Made by a program: the position numbers and the translations under genes | Origin: Candidatus Poseidoniales archaeon | Lineage (GTDB): Archaea; Thermoplasmatota; Poseidoniia; Poseidoniales; Poseidoniaceae | DNA: 32,252 nt | Reading direction: 5' to 3' | NCBI GenBank assembly: GCA_013911465.1 | Contig: JACETE010000006.1 | Coordinates: 1 to 32,252, forward strand | In this document: positions 26,643 to 32,252 of the stretch, piece by piece | Numbering within the stretch: position 1 is the stretch's first letter | Layout: every line of letters starts with the position of its first letter | The notes under the pieces: generated by a model | Told to the model about the DNA's origin: nothing | What the model saw: the letters and a program-made list of their open reading frames with translations, nothing else | Database searches by the model: none

Positions 26643-27740
26643 TCAATAATGCTCGAAGAAAACATCCGGATTGCTGTGTGTGACCTTATGTCCGTTATCG
26701 TGAACGCGTCCAACGATTGAGGCGCTTGGTTCGAATGACTTTAGGAATTGAAGAATAGATTCAGCTTGTTCGTTTTCAACAGCAAGTACCATGCCCAAGC
26801 CCATGTTGAATGTTCGATGCATTTCCAAATCGGTGACGTTTCCTGCTTGTTGAAGCCAAGAAAATTCAGGCGGTATTTGCATCGGCGCATCAATGTGCCA
26901 TCCAAATGTGTCATGCAGCCTCAACAGGTTAGAGAGACCTCCACCAGTAATGTGAGCGATACCATGAACTGAATGCACTGAGTTTGCTGTTTGCTTGAGG
27001 TGGTGAAGAAGTTGAACAACAGGCTCACAGTAGATCTTTGTTGGAATTAACAGAACATCAGCAAGAGTTGGATTGTCAGGGAGTTCTCGGTTTTGAAAAC
27101 GAGCATCAAACGGGCATGCATCGGTGTATACCAGGCCCATGTGATTGATGATGTTCCGAACGAGTGAGAATCCGTTCGAGTGAATCCCTGAAGAGGGCAA
27201 TCCGATGAGGACATCTCCATCTTTGAGGTGTTCACCAGTAATTGCAGAATCTTTTTCGAGGAATCCAAGGGCGGTTCCGGATAGATCAAGTTCGGTAACG
27301 ATCCCAGGAAGAGAGGCTGTCTCTCCACCAGCGAGTGTGACATTGGCTAATTCACATGCCTTTGCAAGAGATGCTCCAACTGCAGCATGAACTTCAGGAT
27401 CTGGTTTTGGAACTGCGATGTAATCGACAAATGCAATCGGTTCAGCACCCACGCATAGTAAATCGTTGACATTCATGGCCATACAATCAATACCGACACT
27501 ATCCCAATTTTTTACTGCAGTTGCAATTTGTAATTTACTCCCAACACCGTCCGTTGCCATGGCTAAGAGGTGATTTCCGAATTCGATCAATCCACCAAAT
27601 CCACCTGGTAAATCAACAGGTGCTCCGGGTGTGCCAGCCTTTCGTGTTGAACGCTGGAGAGAGCCGATGAGTGAAGCGACAGCAGCTCCTTCAAGGTCGA
27701 TGTCAACACCGCTCGAAGCGTAATCCATCGGGTCGCTCAT
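26643..27740 (-). CDS. purM: Phosphoribosylformylglycinamidine cyclo-ligase (AIR synthetase)
   Basis: MDYASSGVDIDLEGAAVASLIGSLQRS...GGFGGLIEFGNHLLAMATDGVGSKLQIA...DSVGIDCMAMNVNDLLCVGAEPIAFVDYIAVPKPDP...LAGGETASLPGIVTE...LIGLPSSGIHSNGFSLVRNI; ATG at 27740. Confidence 0.96.
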   Translation of the reverse strand: MSDPMDYASSGVDIDLEGAAVASLIGSLQRSTRKAGTPGAPVDLPGGFGGLIEFGNHLLAMATDGVGSKLQIATAVKNWDSVGIDCMAMNVNDLLCVGAEPIAFVDYIAVPKPDPEVHAAVGASLAKACELANVTLAGGETASLPGIVTELDLSGTALGFLEKDSAITGEHLKDGDVLIGLPSSGIHSNGFSLVRNIINHMGLVYTDACPFDARFQNRELPDNPTLADVLLIPTKIYCEPVVQLLHHLKQTANSVHSVHGIAHITGGGLSNLLRLHDTFGWHIDAPMQIPPEFSWLQQAGNVTDLEMHRTFNMGLGMVLAVENEQAESILQFLKSFEPSASIVGRVHDNGHKVTHSNPDVFFEHY

Positions 27741-27762
27741 ACGTTTTCCACCGCAAGACCAT

Positions 27763-28299
27763 TCATGAATCAATCGTCTCGCCACTCAACAACTGAGCAG
27801 CCCCGATGATTTCCTTGTGAGACTGGGCAAGACGATGCCCGTCGTCGACTTTGTGGAACGCCAAGATATCCTTTTTCGACCGTTCAGCATACTCGACACT
27901 GCATGAAATGGGTACGATATCATCTTCGATACCGTGGATGATGACGGTATTCAACCCATCAGGTACTGAGAGGATGGTTGTGTCATCAACTGGAGGTTCG
28001 ACAAGATGTAAAGCAGGTGCGCACAGAAGTAGGCCAGAAAAAGAATCGGGCATTTGCATGGCAACAAGTGCTGCTGTAAGGCCTCCATAACTCGAACCTG
28101 CAAGGATTGGTCTTTGTTCAGAATATTTCTCGCACTCCTTCAGTAAAAGGCGAACGCGTTGAGCAAGATCCATTCCCTGGAAATCAGGAGCGTTGACATC
28201 GAAACCTGCGTTTCGTAGCGCCTGAATTTTACCTCCATTTGGCGACCCTTCTAGTCCGTGTGCAAAAATAATCATGATGTTCGCAAATGCTGAATTCAT
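27763..28299 (-). CDS. Alpha/beta hydrolase (YqiA-like/serine-hydrolase-like)
   Basis: IIFAHGLEGSPNGGKIQALRNAGFDVNAPDFQGM...LAGSSYGGLTAALVAMQ (nucleophile elbow GSSYGG), VIIHGIEDDIVPISCSVEYAERS, VDDGHRL (catalytic His). Alternative start 28275. Confidence 0.85.
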   Translation of the reverse strand: MNSAFANIMIIFAHGLEGSPNGGKIQALRNAGFDVNAPDFQGMDLAQRVRLLLKECEKYSEQRPILAGSSYGGLTAALVAMQMPDSFSGLLLCAPALHLVEPPVDDTTILSVPDGLNTVIIHGIEDDIVPISCSVEYAERSKKDILAFHKVDDGHRLAQSHKEIIGAAQLLSGETIDS

Positions 28300-28358
28300 A
28301 TCAACTTATTGAGGCCGGCATTTTTCCACTCCCTAGAAAAAAACCATCAAAAAGCCCA

Positions 28359-30578
28359 ATGAGTCAGTGTGTTTTTCCAGTGGAAATGAAGGGGGCCAGA
28401 AGATACAATGGAACCATTAAGAACAGTCGCCGTTCATATCCAACTCCTTGGTGTGATGTGTACGTGATTCAAGATTTCGATTTAACGGCTCGCTGGTCTA
28501 CCCTTCTTCACGCTCACTTTACCGAAGATGTTCACAATATTGCCCAACTCTGGCCTGACGTTCAAAGTCTTGAAGTCTCGTATCGAACGATTGAAGGATT
28601 TGATCCAACATTTGCCCAGAGCATCCTCGAACAACCGGATCTTCACGATGATGCATCGAATAGAGCACTTCGAGAGTTACTTGCTGATGTTGGTTATGGT
28701 GCGATCAATCCCTGGGTTCGAATCGTTCACCTCCCAAGCGATCAAGTTCGAACTGTTTCACAACTTCGTTCGGATGACATTGGCTTGATGATTTCAATCG
28801 ATGCGGTTGTAACCAAAATCTCGGGAGTTCGACCCAGGATGTATTCTGCGACTTTCAAATGCGGGGCATGTGAACACCTCATTACAATCCAGCAACCCAA
28901 TGAACAAGAACTCATCAATCCAATGGAATGTTCGCAAATCGATGGTGGATGCGGGCTTACAAATCGTCAAACACGTTTCCAACTGATCCAAGAACGTTCG
29001 ACTCTGACAAATTCACAATTTATCGAACTCCAAGAACTGCCCGAACAAGTCCGTGGTGGAGTACAACCAGAACGCATCTCATGCGTCGCTGAACATGATT
29101 TGACGGGAAAGGTCAATCCTGGTGATCGTGTCAAGGCCAACGGAGTATTGTTTATTCGTTCACAACGTAAATTCGGAAAAGACACTCCTGTGTTTGATAT
29201 CTTTATGCGCGTTCAATCCTTAGAACGTCAAAACCTTGCTCTCGAGGAGATTGTAGTCACGGATGAAGAAGAGGCGGATATCCGGAGTTTTGCATCGGAA
29301 CAAGATGTCTACAAACGCATAGCACAATCGATTGCGCCATCGATTTTCGGAATGGACAAAATCAAGGAAACTCTGATGTTGCAATTGTTCGGCGGTGTCG
29401 CCCGACTTAATCCCGATGGAACACGAAATCGTGGAGACATTCACATTCTCTTAATGGGTGACCCCGGGGTCGCAAAGTCTCAACTCTTGGCATACATGGG
29501 GAACATTTCACCTCGAGGTCGTTTCACTTCTGGTATGTCTGCATCTGCAGCTGGTTTGACAGCCGCAGCAGTTCAGGATGCAAGTGCTGATGGACGTTGG
29601 ACACTTGAAGCAGGAGCCCTCGTTCTTGCGGATCAAGGTCTAGCAGCGATTGACGAATTCGACAAGATGAATCAATCGGATCGATCCAGCATGCACGAAG
29701 CTATGGAACAACAAACGATTTCCATTTCAAAGGCGGGAATCAATGCGAGTCTGAGAACGCGTTGTGCAGTTCTGGCAGCCGCAAACCCGAAGGCAGGACG
29801 ATTCCAACCGGTTTCTGAAGTTCCATTCACTGGTCAAATCAACCTCGCTCCGCCCCTTATCTCACGTTTCGATGTGATATGGCTCTTGACGGACGAACCT
29901 TCCGAGGATAAGGACGCTAAAATTGCAGGGCACATTGTTGATAACCGATTATCAGGAACAAGCGAACTCCTGGTCAATGAAGGATCTCGACCTGATCCTC
30001 GTAAATTGAGTTCAGTTGCAACAAAGCCGAGTAATTCAGATGGTCATCTTCATCGTGAATTCATTCGGAAATACGTTGCTTATGCAAAGCGAACCGTTCA
30101 CCCGAATTTGGATGATGAGGCTAGAAAGTGCATCATCGATTATTATGTCAAAACCAGAAAGCAATCCGGTGAATATCAGGATTCAGTTGCTATTACAGCG
30201 CGTGCATTGGAAGCACTTGCACGACTTGCAGAAGCCAGTGCGCGCATTCGATTGTCGGAAAAAGCAACGATTGAAGATGCTGAACGGGCGGTTCGCCTTA
30301 CCAAGACTTGGCGATACGATCTCATGGGAGAGAACTATGATGAAACTGCGATTGCATCCAACCAAAAGGGGAAAGCGCGTCATGCAGAACGTAGCATTCT
30401 CGACATCGTGGAGCGTCTTTCTGCCAATGGTGACGGGTTCGCCCAACTTGTCGACGTACTCAACGAAGCAGAGCGTGTTGACATCTCTCGAGAAAAGGCC
30501 GAGGAAGTAATTGACAAACTCAATCAAAATGGTCGCCTCATGCGTCCAACTGGTTACGATACTCTCCAGATTGTTTAG
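28359..30578 (+). CDS. mcm: Replicative helicase MCM
   Basis: Zn-binding CGAC...C...C; IFGMDKIKETLMLQLFGGV; Walker A MGDPGVAKSQL; Walker B LAAIDEFDKM; AANPKAGRF sensor; arginine-finger-region LISRFDVIWLL; C-terminal wHTH. Start uncertain (ORF opens at 28287; 28359 or later ATG likely). Confidence 0.95.
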   Translation: MSQCVFPVEMKGARRYNGTIKNSRRSYPTPWCDVYVIQDFDLTARWSTLLHAHFTEDVHNIAQLWPDVQSLEVSYRTIEGFDPTFAQSILEQPDLHDDASNRALRELLADVGYGAINPWVRIVHLPSDQVRTVSQLRSDDIGLMISIDAVVTKISGVRPRMYSATFKCGACEHLITIQQPNEQELINPMECSQIDGGCGLTNRQTRFQLIQERSTLTNSQFIELQELPEQVRGGVQPERISCVAEHDLTGKVNPGDRVKANGVLFIRSQRKFGKDTPVFDIFMRVQSLERQNLALEEIVVTDEEEADIRSFASEQDVYKRIAQSIAPSIFGMDKIKETLMLQLFGGVARLNPDGTRNRGDIHILLMGDPGVAKSQLLAYMGNISPRGRFTSGMSASAAGLTAAAVQDASADGRWTLEAGALVLADQGLAAIDEFDKMNQSDRSSMHEAMEQQTISISKAGINASLRTRCAVLAAANPKAGRFQPVSEVPFTGQINLAPPLISRFDVIWLLTDEPSEDKDAKIAGHIVDNRLSGTSELLVNEGSRPDPRKLSSVATKPSNSDGHLHREFIRKYVAYAKRTVHPNLDDEARKCIIDYYVKTRKQSGEYQDSVAITARALEALARLAEASARIRLSEKATIEDAERAVRLTKTWRYDLMGENYDETAIASNQKGKARHAERSILDIVERLSANGDGFAQLVDVLNEAERVDISREKAEEVIDKLNQNGRLMRPTGYDTLQIV

Positions 30579-30607
30579 ATGCGAAGCAATCAACTCTTGA
30601 AGTGGTG

Positions 30608-32252
30608 ATGCTTGGGAAGGCTATGTCAGATGCAATCTCACAGGAGCCGGAAGGTGATGTGACGGATGCATCGACCTTCGATACGGCCCAATTGGGATTC
30701 ATGTGCGGAATCGAAGTTCATCAACAATTAGCCACTGGAAAACTCCATTCGCGTCAACCTTCGATGTTGTATGATGTCACCATAGACTCCGTTCCTGACG
30801 AGTGGCCTCGCTATGCTCGAAAGCTTCGATTGGCAAGTGGCGAGGGCGGTAAAGTCGATGTTGCAGCCCGTTTTGAAAAACAGCGAAACCGCTCTTTCGT
30901 GTACATTCAATCCCCCAATTCTGGGCTCATAGAATTGGATGAGAGCCCCCCTCTTGTCCATGATTCAGATGCTCTCGATGTGGCATTGACGGTTTCAGCC
31001 ATGCTTGAAGCAAAGCCAGTTGGAGCAATTCAAACCATGCGAAAAACGGTTGTAGATGGCTCAAATACGAGTGGGTTCCAAAGAACCTCACTCATCTCAA
31101 CCGATGGTGTTCTTCGAACTGAGACAGGTGATGTAGGCATCGATGTTCTTTGTTTGGAAGAAGACAGTGCCAGAAAACTCGACAGCATCTCAACCAATCA
31201 TGGCGAACAAGTCATCTATAATTTGGACCGACTTGGTGTGCCTTTGATCGAGATTGCTACGTCCCCTGATATTCAGTCACCTGAACATGCCAAGGAGACT
31301 GCCCAAGCACTCGGCCGAACGTTGCGAGACACCCGCCGTGTTCGTCGAGGTTTGGGATCAATTCGGCAAGATCTGAACGTAAGCGTTGCTTGTGGCGATC
31401 GGGTTGAAATCAAGGGATGTCAAGATCTAGGCTGGATTCCTCGAATCGTTCGATTGGAAATGGTCCGCCAGGTTCACATGTACAGGCTTGCAAACGAATT
31501 ACGTTCTGAATTGGACCTGCCCCCTTTGCCTCAAGATCGCCGGCTTGATGACGATGAGATTGAATCAAATGTTGCCTCAACTGTTGCTTCACAAATTTCA
31601 CTCGAATGCATCGATGTGACTCTTTCATTCTCCTCATGTGAGAGCCGTATGGTCAAGGAAGGTATCGAAGGAGGTTCAACCATGCTCGCCCTCAAACTTT
31701 CAGGATTTGCTGGAAAAATCGGTACCAAAACAATGGACATTGACGGGGCCCAACTTCCCCGATTAGGCCGAGAACTTGCAGGTGCTGCAAAACTAGCGGG
31801 TGTTCGGGGAGTATTCCATTCCGATGAACTTCCAGCATACGGCATTGAAGAATCACATGTTCTCGCTGTACGAGATACGTTAGGTCTCAGTTCTGAAGAT
31901 GCGTTTGTCCTCTGCCTTGCACCTTCTTGGCAGGCGCAATTGGCTCTGGAAGCTGTGGGCCACCGAGCACGTTTAGCCTATCATCGTATTCCGCAAGAAG
32001 TTCGAAATGTTGTTGTCAAGAAAGGTGCCCCTGATGATGGAACAACCACACCAATGCGTCCACTTCCAGGAGGTGCTCGCATGTATCCTGAAACCGACGT
32101 TCCTACGGTATCCGTCGAGAAAGGACATTGGCTACATGTCATCCAAAACCTTCCGATGCGCCAAGAAGAACGAATGGCTCGACTCAAGCAGACCGAACTT
32201 TCCGAGGATCAATGCAAACAACTTCTCTCTCGAGAACTGGATGATGCTTTCT
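30608..32252 (+). CDS. gatE: Glutamyl-tRNA(Gln) amidotransferase subunit E (GatE), 3' truncated by window
   Basis: Open frame from ATG 30608 to window end, absent from the ORF track: FMCGIEVHQQLATGKLHSRQPS...RRVRRGLGSIRQDLNVSVACGDRVEIKGCQDL...GGARMYPETDVPTV; GAD-type insert region. Confidence 0.95.
   Translation, partial: MLGKAMSDAISQEPEGDVTDASTFDTAQLGFMCGIEVHQQLATGKLHSRQPSMLYDVTIDSVPDEWPRYARKLRLASGEGGKVDVAARFEKQRNRSFVYIQSPNSGLIELDESPPLVHDSDALDVALTVSAMLEAKPVGAIQTMRKTVVDGSNTSGFQRTSLISTDGVLRTETGDVGIDVLCLEEDSARKLDSISTNHGEQVIYNLDRLGVPLIEIATSPDIQSPEHAKETAQALGRTLRDTRRVRRGLGSIRQDLNVSVACGDRVEIKGCQDLGWIPRIVRLEMVRQVHMYRLANELRSELDLPPLPQDRRLDDDEIESNVASTVASQISLECIDVTLSFSSCESRMVKEGIEGGSTMLALKLSGFAGKIGTKTMDIDGAQLPRLGRELAGAAKLAGVRGVFHSDELPAYGIEESHVLAVRDTLGLSSEDAFVLCLAPSWQAQLALEAVGHRARLAYHRIPQEVRNVVVKKGAPDDGTTTPMRPLPGGARMYPETDVPTVSVEKGHWLHVIQNLPMRQEERMARLKQTELSEDQCKQLLSRELDDAF

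Noticed and set aside
28359-30578. Possible intein in MCM
   Set aside because: Walker A, Walker B and sensor motifs are spaced as in a normal MCM; no insertion or splicing motifs.
30183-30593. 136-aa - strand ORF
   Set aside because: Antisense to the C-terminal MCM coding region; MCM frame is unambiguous.
1-32252. Mobile element or prophage
   Set aside because: No transposase, integrase, terminal inverted repeats or phage structural genes recognised; the segment looks like ordinary compact archaeal chromosome.

Overview
Densely packed archaeal chromosomal segment. It carries MCM helicase, archaeal-type GatE, Trm1, PurM and a CCA-encoded tRNA-Arg, together with many secreted PKD/Ig/FG-GAP surface proteins. 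The overall feel is Thermoplasmatota, probably marine group II / Poseidoniales-like, but taxonomy is inferred from gene content only. I support about 25 protein genes and one tRNA. I found no CRISPR array, rRNA, transposase or phage module. The two most interesting points are: (1) a tightly coupled three-gene cassette (4440-8457) with two signal-peptide proteins that carry non-canonical haem-c-like motifs at the same residue number (CxCH and CxxxCH, first Cys = residue 35 in both), followed by an ATGA-overlapping, His-containing multi-TM protein, which is a candidate undescribed surface redox/metal system; and (2) a bacterial-type NAD+-dependent DNA ligase (LigA) whose last residues are ...SQPTLFDY-stop, which looks like an archaeal PCNA-interacting (PIP) box. 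Also notable are an MFS transporter fused to an N-terminal lipoprotein-like ectodomain, a RecB/Cas4-like Fe-S nuclease convergent with a DEDDh exonuclease, two divergent PAC2 paralogues, and a 1.4 kaa FG-GAP/FN3 surface protein with a Trp-rich cytoplasmic tail. All family calls are from reading the translations; no database search was run.
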